From Annona cherimola (lineage: Eukaryota; Streptophyta; Magnoliopsida; Magnoliales; Annonaceae), in assembly GCA_030490835.1 (NCBI GenBank), contig CM059971.1, positions 121,056,564-121,120,563 on the forward strand: a DNA stretch of 64,000 bases, written 5' to 3'. Positions 46,514 through 58,368 of the stretch are shown piece after piece. Under the pieces are notes generated by a model. That model saw nothing but the letters and a program-made list of their open reading frames with translations, made no database searches and was not told where the DNA came from. The number at the start of each line of letters is the position of its first letter. The first letter of the stretch is position 1. Position numbers and translations under genes: made by a program.

Positions 46514-46993
46514 GAAGCTATTTGGTAATTTTTATTTTATATTATTTTTTTTTATGGATGGTCACAGGCGACAACCCTGGACAAGGTCACAGGGTTTGAA
46601 CCCTAGACTTCGGGCGACTATGCCCGGATGCCTACCAGCTGAGCAACAGCAGCTGAGAGCTATTTGGAAATATTAAAATCTCACCCTAAGTGTAAAACTT
46701 ATCTCACCCTAGGGTGCAAAATCTCAAAGTTGTTATTTCAACCATTTTTCAAACCGGGTTGTCCTCTATACCTGAGAATTACAGACGTAGGTGCAGTGAT
46801 TTGGAATCGACAAACTTATGAGGGGTGTTTTGTTAGCTTAGGGCCTGTTAGAACGAGCAACCATCACTCCTACAGGCCATATTAAATTCAGTCTCGATGG
46901 TAACAAAATCATATGACAGCCGCATTATTAGTGGACCCTCTGCACCACCCGCTAAAACTTATCAAAAGAATTCTATGCATTGCCAAACAGCCC
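46514..46993. mobile_element. MITE split by a SINE
   Basis: The left end AAGCTATTTGG and the right end CCAAACAGCCC form an imperfect TIR pair of the same style as the 3-bp-TSD MITEs. A TAT on both sides is a possible duplication. A SINE lies immediately inside the left TIR. The interior is non-coding. Confidence 0.5.
46526..46657 (-). mobile_element. Short tRNA-derived SINE, 132 bp, TSD AGCTATTTGG
   Basis: On the minus strand: an A-box-like TTGCTCAGCTGGTAGG, then the B box GGGTTCAAACCC (near 46590), a short body and an A-rich tail at the low-coordinate end. The perfect 10-bp AGCTATTTGG flanks it at 46516-46525 and 46658-46667. Confidence 0.87.
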
Positions 46994-47875
46994 TATTTTT
47001 TTGAAACTCTACCCCTTCTCGCTTCTGAATATTTTGCGCCCGACTTGAGCCTTAAGTTTTAAAGTGCAAAATGTTGAAATTATGTGCTTTTTATGGATGC
47101 TTGGCCCAACCTACAGTTTCCCTCAAAATTTTTATGGAAAAATCCAGGAAAGCTTCATACAAATAAACTCCAAATTGGTGCTTTGTGTAGTAATCTTGCA
47201 ACCAGGCAAAACAGGCCCTAAGTAATTAGTTGAGCATATTAGTGCTTTAGTTCAGGTTTTCTTCCTATCTAATAGGTGATTAATTTACTGATTTGTGTAT
47301 TAACAGAGGCTTTTTGGAGACTGGAATATATATCCCGCCTTAGAAGATCCCACATTAGTAGGGCCTCGTGCCTACAGCATTCGCACATCACTTGTTTTGC
47401 AAATATAAGTCAAAAAGCCCAATATAACAAGCACGTTACCACGTTACTAAAAGGCACAAGAAGCTTTGTGCTCAACACGCAACCAAATCCTTGAATCAAA
47501 TTGAGTATGCAATCAACGGATATAAGCAACTGCTCCAAATGTTAGTCATGGACAAGTAACTGGCTCCTTTTGGATAATCTCCTAAAACTCAAATGCTTAT
47601 CTGCGACGAAAGAAATATAGCTTCACGTACTCAACAAAAATTTTAAAACAAAAAGACGATAACGATAGAGGAGAAAAACACTGATGTGTGACTTCACCGA
47701 ATGGGAATCCAGTTCATCAGATGAACTTTTGGACTACAGGTAATTGTGTGAACGGTGCTGAAAACCTCTAACAATATACGGTGTCTTCCACATTAGTCTT
47801 CGGAATATCCTAATTGGGATGGGCATCCCGTCATCTGTATAATGGCGTCAATGCATCTTCTTGAACACCGCGCAA
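46994..47875. other. Intergenic, 3' flank of the DOMON/cytochrome b561 gene
   Basis: No gene recognised. The part nearest 47875 should contain the 3' UTR of the minus-strand gene; I could not place a polyadenylation signal with confidence. Confidence 0.4.
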
Positions 47876-50646
47876 TTATTCTATGAAAACCATTCGTTGA
47901 GGTGCAGTACCGTTATGCTGGTTGATATGGTCTGTTTTACTACCGTTGGATCTCGAGCTCAAGAAGGTGATCCACTCATTTACAATCCGGTTTTTTTTAG
48001 CTAGAAATAAGACCCATGTTATAATCTCCAATACGAAGGCTATGAAACCCAAACAAGCAAGGATGCCCACATAAGCCAAGTTCCATTTAGGTGCAGGATG
48101 CAGGACGCGGAGGCCTTGGAATATATTCACTGCTATTACCGCAAACAGTGAGTAGCCTAGGAAATGGTGGTATATGTGCCAATACTTCCGGTAGTCGTCG
48201 TTCCTCCTTGGGCGCAGCCATAAGGCTAGGATCTGAAGCAACAACAATGATACGAACAAAAAATGAAGTATTCATCAGTTCATTGAGCTTTGAAATTCCA
48301 AGACGTTGGGAGGATATCAGCTATAAATTACTAAATGACAGAGTAGTTGCTTTTTTCTCTTTAGCCCTGGATCTAGCTCCAAGGACCAAAAGTGAGTCTT
48401 TCTACAAGCTTACTGCTTGTGGAAGTTTCCGCATTCCGGCAATACTGCAAGCCAGGCAAAGATGAGTAGTAACATTCTGCTTCTGCTTGACTGGCAAGTA
48501 ATCAGAAATTCTCCACATGGCATGTAGCTTCCAGGTGTGCACCAGAGTGCAAATACTCATTTTTTATTTTAAACTTTTTTTTACACAATTATTAATATAA
48601 ATGTATTTATAGTGTGTTTAGGAAGTTACAAAATTTTTGGATAAAATGTTTTTGATATAAAAATTTTCAAGTTAATATAGATATGTTTGTTGTATGAATA
48701 ATTATGTAGAAATGATTAAAAAATAGAATAGTTGTATAAAAAAGATGTGTATTAATTTTTACCATTTATGAAGATTTGTAGATATTTTTTAGAATTTTTA
48801 AAATGAATGATATTTTTAGTAATTTAAAATTAATACACGTATTAAATACACTTAAATTAACAGTTATATAAAAAAATTTTCAAAAAAATTTAAAAAGTGA
48901 GTTAAATGTACCCATGTGCATTTAGGCATGTCCATATAGAAAATTGGGTCGTGTCAATTGAAAATGAACTTGTTACAATAACGCACAAATGCCGTTACGA
49001 AAATTGATATAGTGGCGGTTTTATAAACCGCCATGTTGTCTTATATAAATACGAAATTGTGTTAAGAAGTTAAAGAGAGTTTTTTTTTTAAAACAATTCC
49101 CTTTTTACATAGTAAAGCATTTAGGTTGTGGGAAGAGTTTTGATTCTTTTGTGATTCTATTCCTGATCGGTGTAAAGATTTTCACAAAATTACACAATTC
49201 TCGCTTCCGATAATGTACGCGTAAATTATCTTATGCGAAAGCCATTTTAATTTACAGTACTATTCCCAGAGAAACTTATGTTAATATGAGAATCCTGAAA
49301 CTTGCCTCCTGAAACAGGACAATTGGAATTTCTGCGCCTTTTCAGTCTCGCCAACCCTTTTTTGGTTCAGACCTTAGCCAAACACTTCGTATAATTTCTT
49401 GCCACATCTTACTTGATCACGATTCTTTTCGGACAAATTTGAGAAGTTAAAGGAATGCTATCTGGTAATAATAAATTAGCGGAATGTACTTGTTTCTGAA
49501 ATCAAACCGGTCCAAACATCTGTTTGACAGATTATAGGAGGTAAATGTAAGAAAACTTCATTACAGGCTATCCAAGGCAGAGAAAACTTACTTGCAGAGA
49601 AGCCATGGAGAAGACTGTGGTGCCAAGAATCCTATGATTCCTGAACATATAGTTCTTAGAACTATTCCCGAGTGCTATTCCAAGTCCCCAACCGATGGTG
49701 CCAATAGTATATGCAAGCAACTGGCCCGGAACATGAATCCGAAACCAGTGCTCGTACGGGAAAGGAAAGACCTTGAAGTACCTCGCAACTATGATACAAA
49801 ATGGCAAGATGGTTCCCCATCCTATTATATTCAGCACGCCATGCACCTGCACAAATGAATTTTTCTTTCTTAAGAGCATGTAATGCAGAGAGTCTTGTTT
49901 CTAGTTTCTACTCTGCTCCAAGTGCACCTGGGGCCTATCTGTCATCATCAAGTCTACAATCTGGAAATGAAATGGGCGGAAGGACTAACCGTTCTCAGCC
50001 GTTGACGCTGATGAAAGGAGCTTTGAAGAACCCCTGATGAGAGGTTAATGGTCCCACGGGAGTCGAAATTTTCCAATGTCTTTCCATGCATAAATGGCTG
50101 CCCATTTTGTACCACTGCGCCAACCTGCCATACATGATTCAAATTCGACAGATTATACGCCGGTGCTGACGTGAAATCAAGCCTCAGCAGCAGGCTGATT
50201 TTGCCATCTGTGAAATTGACTTCTTTCGTCGAAAATTTCACATCAATATCCGATGATTGAAGCGCGCACCCGCGCTTCGTATCACTGGTGATGTTGAAAG
50301 GCAATACCGCCATGGACCCATTTGAATTTTTGAAGGCGATGATGGCTCTGGTTCCCACCATCGCCGCGCGAGGGCCGGGATTTACTCCCCATGCCACCCA
50401 CCCAATCAAGGATGGCAGCGGGGCTCGGAAGAAGACGTCGACTACCCTGCTGCTGCTCCCGTTCTGCGTCCTGTTCGAGTAATTCCACCCGAATTCGGCC
50501 CCCAGCGCTTCCAGCCTTTCGCAATGTTTGATTGCTCCATTATCGATTAGTGAGTGACCCACATCTCCACATTCACGGGAATGGGCGTCGATGGATTGGA
50601 AAGCCGCCGCGAACATGAGCATTACAAGAACATGGGAAGGAATCAT
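47876..50646 (-). CDS. Secreted DOMON domain plus cytochrome b561 transmembrane protein, complete, three exons
   Basis: Exons 49990-50646, 49592-49846 and 47876-48232 give 1,269 nt, 422 aa plus stop, all introns phase 0 with GT-AG ends. Residues 1-21 form a signal peptide (MIPSHVLVMLMFAAAFQSIDA). The DOMON heme/sugar-binding domain spans about 40-170 (VDVFFRAPLPSLIGWVAWGVNP). The b561 core with about five membrane segments spans 220-390; candidate heme ligands are His221 (VHGVLN), His257 (RIHVPG), His290 (RNHRILG) and one of His323/326/327 (YWHIYHHFLGYS). Known members of this plant family are plasma-membrane electron carriers linked to ascorbate and apoplastic redox. Length and domain order are normal for the family. 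Unusual: VPGQLLAY where many relatives have CQ or SQ-type residues. No in-frame damage. Confidence 0.93.
48233..49591 (-). other. Intron 2 of the DOMON/b561 gene
   Basis: Holds a MITE-like fragment at about 48605-48740 (GTGTTTAGGAAGTTACAAAA..., family of GGGTGTGTTTGG) running into a foldback-like fragment to about 48930. The plus-strand open frame over 48091-48465 is antisense to exon 3 and is not a gene. Confidence 0.5.
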
Positions 50647-53600
50647 GTTTTGTTATTGGCCTCCAAAACCCTCATGATTAGATAGCCTTATAAATGTGGA
50701 TGATTGTTTAGTGAGGTAGAGTAAACAACACTCATTCGAATACCATATTGGTGACTCTTGTGCATGTTTTCCCCAACTTTAATGGGTAGAAAGTCGTGAC
50801 TATGGCTCACTGGCTCCATCGTTAGTATTTCTCAAGCTTCTTGCTTTCCTTGTCTGTGAAGATTTCTGTAGTACGTCCCTATTAGAAAACTTAATTCCCT
50901 GAATATTTCTGTGTTCCCGAGCACCTCTATGGGCTCCACTTAGAAGAGTCCATTGTCTAGCATTATCTTCTTTGCCAAAGCAACTTTCGTACTGTCATGA
51001 CCAGAAGAAGAGGCAAGGGATGATTCCATGCAAAAAAAAAAAAAAAAAAGCCATATGGGTGCAAGCGATATCATAGTTACCATAAACCCTATGATGAGAA
51101 CCTATACCTTGCGGTTCCTCCTGTTCCTTTTCACATCCTAATACCCAAGCGAATTTTTCAAAAAAATAATAACAATAAATAAATAAATAAAGGGAACTTC
51201 GGAGGGTTTTAAAGAATGGGTTCCACTTCTGGCGAAACATAGACGCGCTCACGTGAAATCAGTTCAAAAATAGCCGACCTTAACGCTGATGTGAAATACA
51301 TTGTATCCATTGCAATTTTGAATTATTTATTTAGCTAGTAAATTGAGTTTCATACAACCAACATGTGCATGACCCCATTTGAAAAATATGTTTAATTTAT
51401 ATATCAATTTTAGAATTTTTGGTTTAATATGAAACTGTCTAAAATATTTTTATTTGTAGATGAACAATTTTATAAAATTTTATAACATTTTAATGTATGC
51501 GTGAATTTTATACATAATTACATTTATTTTTAAACAGGTATGCCCACGTAAATCTTGAACCGAAATGATATTTGTAATTATGATAAAATAAATAATTTTA
51601 AATAATATCGATAGTCGAATTTTAATTATGTCGTCACAGACTCACAGCGGTCCCATCTAAAGCGAAACCCTTGAATAACTTGCCTACATATATAGGTTAT
51701 CATTCATTCCCCCTGAAATTAATAACTATAGTATGCTACGAAAAGGTACTCGTGTTTCATGCTCCAAGCTCTTGGCACAGCAGTTCGATCGTTGATCCAC
51801 GGGTAGTGTATTTTTCTTAGTAGAATACAAGCTCGATGTCGAGACGAATAGGCCCGATCGGCCCATAGAGGTTTCAATTCCATTGATGGGAGAATACGAT
51901 TAGGTGGTTCTTAATCATCTAACTCAATATTAGCATGTCGGCTCACTGCGCATCTTATGCTATGAAACGTGATTTCGAGCCGGTCGTTTTGTCTTTAATT
52001 TTAGGGCGGTAGGAGATTTCTAACGTGTGTGCCTCTGTGTCATATCGTTGCCGCGTTCGGAATAACATTTTTATGAGTTGAGCCGGGTCGGGGGGAGCCC
52101 CTCTGTTATCTTTCTTTACATTCACCAGATTTGAACCCAAGACTTTATTCAAAGAAAACCGAGTTGCATGGCACTCGAACGGTTGCTCAGATCTTTGCTT
52201 TCGTGGATGAAAGTGTGACCAAAACCCAAGAAAAGAATTGCATACTTCGCTTGGAAGAGATAAATGCGGATATTCGTGAATATCCGCTCCTTGGCTGACC
52301 AAATTAACGTAACCTGCGTGTCTTTGGAGGCCATGTTCACAGTCCATTTCAGGGCAATTTGAATTGATGGGTGGGTATATTGTTCTTATCTTTTTCACAC
52401 TTTTAAACATCTCTCTAATTACTATTTTATCGTTTTAATAATTTATTTCCCCTATTTTCGTTTTTTAATTGTTCTTTCTTTTTAACTTTTATTGTAATAT
52501 ATTGTATACTTACTTCGGCCATGTCAAATAAATGAGGGAACTTTTATATTAAAAGCAAAAGGTAACTTTACAACATACTTCATAGTTTAAAAAATAAATC
52601 ATCTCAATAGTTTGCAACTATTTACAAGCACAACCAACCATGACATTAAATTCCATTGAGAAACTAATAAGTGTTTTCAAAATTTTTAAATTGCCTTATC
52701 TTCCCCACATTTAACATTTTAACTAAATATTCTTTGTCATAAATCCAGTAATCCTCTCCGTTTAAGTTAATCTTTCTTATTTTCAAACACTATAAAATCA
52801 AATCCTTTGAACTGCTCAGATTTCAATTTTTACCATTCAAAACAAAATGCATTATCGGGAAGATCTTTTATAAGCAGGTGATTTAATGAATTTTTTTCCA
52901 CTTTTTTGTCTATTATTGATGATGAAAGTAATTCCTTAAACATTTTTTTAATGACTTTTCTAGAGAATATTTAGCTGCAATTGTCATGCATGATTAGTAA
53001 TTAAAACCTTCATATGGAAGAAGATGGTGATGATTTCTAATTTTAAGAAAAAATGCCACGCTAGAATTTAATGTCTAAGCGTGCTTGTAAATAGTTATAA
53101 ATTAATAGAGAGCAACTTGCCATTTTAATAACTATAAGAGTATATTTATAATTATGACCAAACAAGGATAACAATGCTTTACAAACAGATGATATGTATG
53201 TATGTATATATATATATATATTTACGTTTTTTACATTTTTATGTAGGCCCAAGTTTATTAATTTATATATCAAAATTTACCATTTTTAAATTTTATATAT
53301 TTTAAATTCTCGAAAATGAAAAATATCTTAAACTCTGGCACACATGGAAATAATAAAAATTTTATTTTTAAAAAATTTATAAAACTTATAAAAGAATTCA
53401 AATCGGTAAATTTTGATCCCTGAAATAAATGTACTTGGGCCCATATAAAAATGAAAAAGAAAACAAAAGAAAAATATTAAAAAATATATGAAATAGATAA
53501 GATTGTTATTTAGCTAAGTTACAACATACGTATAAGATCATTACTCGCCCAAGAAGTCATGATAAATTATTGGAAAATAATGATGAGAAAAAAATAAGAA

Positions 53601-53689
53601 GAATAGTAGAATTGTTAAATACAACTAAAACGATGTTTGAATATAAAATAAATCTAAATAGGGTGACAACTACAGAGCCAATCTTGTAT
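50647..53689. other. Upstream region of the DOMON/b561 gene and intergenic DNA
   Basis: The first few hundred bases should hold the promoter; a weak TATA-like TTTATAAGG lies on the minus strand near 50690. A block at about 51950-52340 is G/C-richer, with a 151-codon minus-strand frame and a B-box-like GGGTTCAAATC near 52130 on the minus strand, perhaps a degraded SINE. Beyond it the DNA is A/T-rich with a TA run at 53197-53220. Confidence 0.4.
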
Positions 53690-54030
53690 ACCTGAGTGCA
53701 CTTAGTTTCGGTGCACACAGGTACAAAAAAATTATTTTTTTATTATTATTGAAAAGTTTTTATAAAAAATATTTATAAGATATAAGACAAGTTTTACCAT
53801 TTTTAAATATTTGTACATTGTTTTGGATTTTTAAAGACAAGGGTATTTTAGTTATTTTAAATGACTAAAATATCCTTATTTTTTAAAAAATAAAAAAATA
53901 TATGAATTTTCAAAAACAATAAAACTTAAAATATATATTAAATACACTTAAACTAACAATTTTATAAAAAAAATTCAAAAAAATAAAAAATAGATTTTTT
54001 GCACTCGGTACACTTAAGCAGGCCCGGACT
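53690..54030. mobile_element. Palindromic A/T-rich foldback element
   Basis: The two arms mirror about a centre near 53860: AAGGGTATTTTAGTTATTTT meets AAATGACTAAAATATCCTT. GTGCACTTAG...GGTGCA at the left corresponds to TGCACTCGGTACACTTAAG at the right. Non-coding. Confidence 0.72.
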
Positions 54031-55429
54031 ATTACAACCCTTCTGTAGCATACCTACCAAATGGACAAAGATAAATAAATAAATAAAATAATAGTCGGCT
54101 AGAAAATGCTCACTGATCAACAGTAATATGAAACTGCTTGGCAAAATGAATCAGCAATTTCCAACCCAACGTGAGGGATGCCACTTGCAGTCTTTCTCTT
54201 CTAGTCCGGGGGAATCTACAATCATCTACGTAAGCAGCATACGCAGTGATTACGTACGTGCTGCGCGACGTGGCGTGTTTCACCGTTGGGATTGGCCTTT
54301 TGAAAGTCATTTTCAGTCGGATTAATAAACTAGTAGTAGATGAGCCGGGGTCATGTGCATAGCTAGTTGGGTTGGTTGACGAATTGCCTTCGATTGCAAC
54401 GTGCCCATTTTTAACTCCGATCATGCAGTCACGTCGCCCTGTAACATGAAGAATATAAAAAAGAGAGAAGAGAAAGTGAAAGGGCTGGGAAGCATATCAC
54501 TTTTCCCCACTCGGCAGCAACAACGATCAAGAACCCTCGATTAGTGGGGTTAATTCACTAATTTGACATTAAATGATTGTATTATTAATTATTTGAAAGG
54601 AACCAAACATGTTAAAATAAATTGAATTTTTTATAGAGAATTATATTATTTTTGAAATTTCAATAGAGGAAATTAATTACCCCTCCCTGAAATATACGTA
54701 ACTCTATGGTTATATTGGAGTAGACTAAGGCTTCATTTCACTGGGTGGTTTGCTAATCACCCAGCAACTGCTGCAACACTTCAGGATAAGCAGTTTCAAA
54801 TAGTTTCCTCCAGTTGCACTTTTTTAAAGTGTATTTTTGTACCGAATTCTGTGCACAATAATTATTTATTCAAACAGTAGTTTAAATAGTACTTTAAATA
54901 ATACTTTTAAGCCACCGAAAGTGAGGCTAAACAAAGCTTAAAATCAGTCCTCGCTTATTAAAAAAAGTGTTTAATTTTAAATATCGTCACAAATTTTATC
55001 TCTAGTTTCGAATATGACATACGTTTACAAAAATGACAACTACAACCACACAATTTTACTATATTTCTAAATATAACAACGCCTTACGTATTTTTACGAA
55101 GATATCTTTAGCTAAAACCTAAATACATCTTTTATTTCCATGCATAAAAATAATTTGTAATTTACATTTTATTTTTTGATAGTCATATGCATCAATAACT
55201 TTTTTTCCCTAGGTTTAGGTTTTAGTCATGGGTATTTTGGTAAAAATGCATGGCCAAAATTGAAATATATTTTCATCACATTTCCAAATTGATAATTGTA
55301 TAAGTTTTACTCATGTATTTTTACCAAATACCCTCAACTAAAAGATCTACCTAAAAATAAATTATTGGTATATATGGGAAATGTTCGTTTCCAACGTATT
55401 TGAAATTACCTCATTTCATATTGGTCTAA
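54031..55429. other. Intergenic region
   Basis: A moderately G/C-rich block at 54110-54430 has a 104-codon minus-strand frame with no recognisable domain. About 54728-54945 (AAGGCTTCATTTCACTGGG ... GTGAGGCTAAACAAAGCTT) may be another small MITE, but its TIRs are weak. Confidence 0.35.
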
Positions 55430-55740
55430 AAAATATAATTTTTATTTTTAAATTTTTTTACAAAACTATTAGTGTAACGATGTTTAATCTAAAATTAATT
55501 TTTATCATTTTTAGAAATGTTTATATATTTATTTTGAATTTTTAAATATAGAAATGTTTTAGTCTTGTTTCAATAATTTGAAATGACTAAAATGCTTCTA
55601 TGTTTAAAATTTTAAGAATAAATATATAGACATCTCAAAAAATGGTAAAACTTGGTTTAATATACATAGACTAATAATTTTTATAAAATTTAAAAATATA
55701 TATTTTTATAATAAAAATATGCTTTTCAGATCAATCTGAA
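55430..55740. mobile_element. Palindromic A/T-rich foldback element
   Basis: Arms centred near 55590; the left core TTTATCATTTTTAGAAATGT is mirrored by the right core ACATCTCAAAAAATGGTAAA, with GAAATGTTTTAGTC and GACTAAAATGCTTC near the centre. Same family as 53690-54030 and 57150-57430. Confidence 0.68.
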
Positions 55741-55851
55741 ATTACCTCATTTTAGTGTAGAGCAAAAATCACTCTTTACCTGCGAAAATGGAAGATGAGT
55801 TTAAGTTTTAGCCCTGTAAAAACTCATGGAACATCGTTGTTGTTGTTGTTG

Positions 55852-56940
55852 TTTTTTTTTTCCTCTCTTTTTGATAGAGGGAAAAACAAAGATTCCAGAC
55901 CACACTCACCGAGCCAAGTTCTCAGGAGAGTGGGATGGAAGCTTCAAAACAAAGAAACACTACTCGGGTTATTACAAATGGCATTGGATATACATGAGCA
56001 GTTTGTTGGCCCCCGCAGCAAGGCATAATCCGCCAATGTGTGAGCCACAGTGTTACCAATCCGAGACACATGAGAGAAGCGGCAACATCTGACGAGATGA
56101 CAAACTTCGTTGATCTCATTCAAAATTCTGGCCACAGGAGTCCTAACCACCACGTGTTCTGCGAGAAATCTGTGTAATAAAAGGGAATCAGTTTCCAAAA
56201 TGATTTCTTGACGGGAAAGCTGTAGAGCCCATTTTGCAGTTAATAACATTCCTTTTGCCTCCATGAGAAGCGGATCCGCCCACTCGAACCATGACCAGCA
56301 GGAGGCAGCAATGTAGCAACCATCATGATCCCGAACAATCGCTCCAACGCCTACGAGACCAGTTTGTCTTCTGCAGCCTGCATCCGGCATCAAGATTGAT
56401 CTTTACCTGTCCAAATGGAGGAGGATTCCACCTAAGGTGCATTTTCTCCGTAGACAGCGCACCACTAGGAATGAAGTCGGCAGTTTGAAATTGGTGAAGA
56501 TACGGAGCACGTTTATCTGGAATCTCTATGATGTTTGGCCTATCACCAGTTAGTCTATATTTGTTTCTGTCCTACCAAATTAGCCACCACATTATCATTA
56601 ATCTACAAGCAGATATCTCACCATATCTGTCTAGAACCACCTACCACAAATCAATTAGTTGCTCATTTGGGCCAGTTATTAACTGTCTTCTCAGCGTGGG
56701 ATCCAAGGAAGTTTTGATTTGTGGGCATGCCCAAAACAGATGTCTTGCATCTTCCTCATCATTCCTGCAGAACAAGCAGAAGGGATCCAAACTCATATTT
56801 CGTTTCACTAGATTTGTTTTTGTAGGTAAAGCGTCATTAAGTAATCTCCAGCACAAAATTTTATTACTTGGAAGAAGCTTTAGTTTCCACAATTTTCTCA
56901 CAGAAAATTGGTGATGAAAACTGATTGGCTGTATCTAGAA
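55852..56940 (-). mobile_element. 5'-truncated LINE, zf-RVT plus RNase H end
   Basis: Minus-strand remnant: a zf-RVT block CLFCRNDEEDARHLFWACP (near 56790-56730) followed by an RNase H domain (about 56393-55990: GVGAIVRDHDG, LLMEAKGMLL, LETDSLLLHRF, GNTVAHTLADYAL). A T-run at 55852-55861 is the 3' poly(A) tail in reverse. The reverse transcriptase proper is missing, as expected for 5' truncation during target-primed reverse transcription. Related to, but clearly diverged from, the LINE at 38-44.6 kb. Confidence 0.88.
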
Positions 56941-57149
56941 ATACATTGAAAATATATGATCATATTTTTCAATTAAGGAGAGTAATTAACATAAAACTTT
57001 CTCGAATAAAGATAAAAACTTAAGTGACTCAAAGAAACCCGATAAGCTGATGATTTGGTACATTCATCTAACCATTTTTGCTAATCATAAGCTTTATTTA
57101 ACCTCAAATCTTGTGATCATCTCAACCATTTCCAACCGGTTCAAACACC
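56941..57149. other. Intergenic spacer
   Basis: Nothing recognisable. Confidence 0.4.
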
Positions 57150-57430
57150 TATTTTTTGTTTTTTTTTTATTTTTTTTATAAACATGTTAATCTAGTTATG
57201 TTTAATTTATAAATCAAATTTTACTATTTTTGGAAATGTGTATGTATTTATTTTTTATTTTTAAATACAGGAGTATCTAAGTTATTTTAAATTATCCCTG
57301 TATTTAAAAATCAAAAATAAATATATACACATCTTTAAAAATGGTAAATTTAGTTTATAGATCAAACATAACTAAATTAACATCTTTATAAAAAAAAATT
57401 TAAAAAAAAACAAAAAAAAATAAGTGTTTG
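57150..57430. mobile_element. Palindromic A/T-rich foldback element
   Basis: Almost symmetrical: GTTATGTTTAATTTATAAATC on the left against TTTATAGATCAAACATAAC on the right, and ATTTTTAAATACAGG against CCCTGTATTTAAAAAT at the centre (near 57295). The best-preserved palindrome of the family. Confidence 0.75.
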
Positions 57431-57754
57431 GATCGGCTGGAAATAGCACATCTGAGTAGATCATTTTACCATTGCTTTTGCCATCACATTTTAACCTTTG
57501 GCTCCTAAAGCCGACTGCTGATATGCCTTCGTACGGTTTGATGAGAATTAATGCATTTTTCAGAAGCAACGAACAAAGCAACATTAATCGCTGTCGCGTG
57601 GGAAAGGCTAATAAAAGCTACGTAGAAGCATCTTCTTTATTTCTCTAGTGATACACATGTATTGCATTTGCCCGTGGAGCGAGTAGGACTTTTCTAAACT
57701 ACATCATAATATATTTTTAATATTTAAGTCACCATTTATAAAATTAATTATTTA
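57431..57754. other. Intergenic spacer
   Basis: A slightly G/C-richer stretch with a short minus-strand open frame (57372-57584) and no recognisable domain. Confidence 0.35.
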
Positions 57755-57763
57755 TATGAATTC

Positions 57764-58359
57764 CGATAATTTACAAATACACCCACTTAGTTTGACCATG
57801 ATTACAAATATACCAATATAATTTCGAAAATTGTAAAACCCCATATAATTTAACCATAATTCTAGGTATACCTACGTGATTATGACACTGTTACTGTACT
57901 GTCACAATGCAAATATATCAGTAAGGATATGCAAATTACATGAGTATATTTGCAAAAACTAAATATACCTACTTAATTTTTGAAATTGCAAATATACTCA
58001 CAAAGTTTGCATATCTTTGCAAATATATTCACACCATTATGATGTTGTTACTATACCATCACAGCGTGGATATATCTCTAAAGATATGCAAACTACGTAC
58101 GCAAAAACTAAATATATCTACTTAATTTTTGAAATCACAAATATACCTATATAATTTGCATATTTTTACAAATATACCTATGTCATAATGATGCAGTAAG
58201 AACAACGTAATAGTATGAGTATATTTGCAAATATAGTCAAACTACGTTAGGGTTATTTGCAATTTCTAAATTATGTAGGTATATTTACGATTATGATCAA
58301 ACTAAGTGGGTATATTTACAATTATGGTCAAACTAAGTCGGTATATTTGTAAATTACCT
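57764..58359. mobile_element. 596-bp MULE-type MITE with perfect 9-bp TSD TATGAATTC
   Basis: TATGAATTC repeats exactly at 57755-57763 and 58360-58368. The ends form TIRs: CGATAATTTACAAATAC and, inverted from the right, AGGTAATTTACAAATATACC; both continue into CACTTAGTTTGACCAT-like sequence. Inside, two tandem units of about 140-150 bp (roughly 57885-58030 and 58030-58170) each contain TATGCAAA, ACTAAATATA and CTACTTAATTTTTGAAAT. No coding capacity. The 9-bp duplication places it with Mutator-like elements. Confidence 0.88.
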
Positions 58360-58368
58360 TATGAATTC

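Noticed and set aside
46560..46650. tRNA gene on the minus strand
   Set aside because: Same reasons; the 132-bp unit is bounded by a 10-bp duplication and an A-rich tail.
51955..52410. 151-codon minus-strand open frame
   Set aside because: No recognisable domain; the block contains a B-box-like word and is more likely a degraded repeat.
57840..58340. CRISPR-like or satellite array
   Set aside because: The repeats are two imperfect tandem units inside a TIR element with a 9-bp duplication, with no regular spacers.
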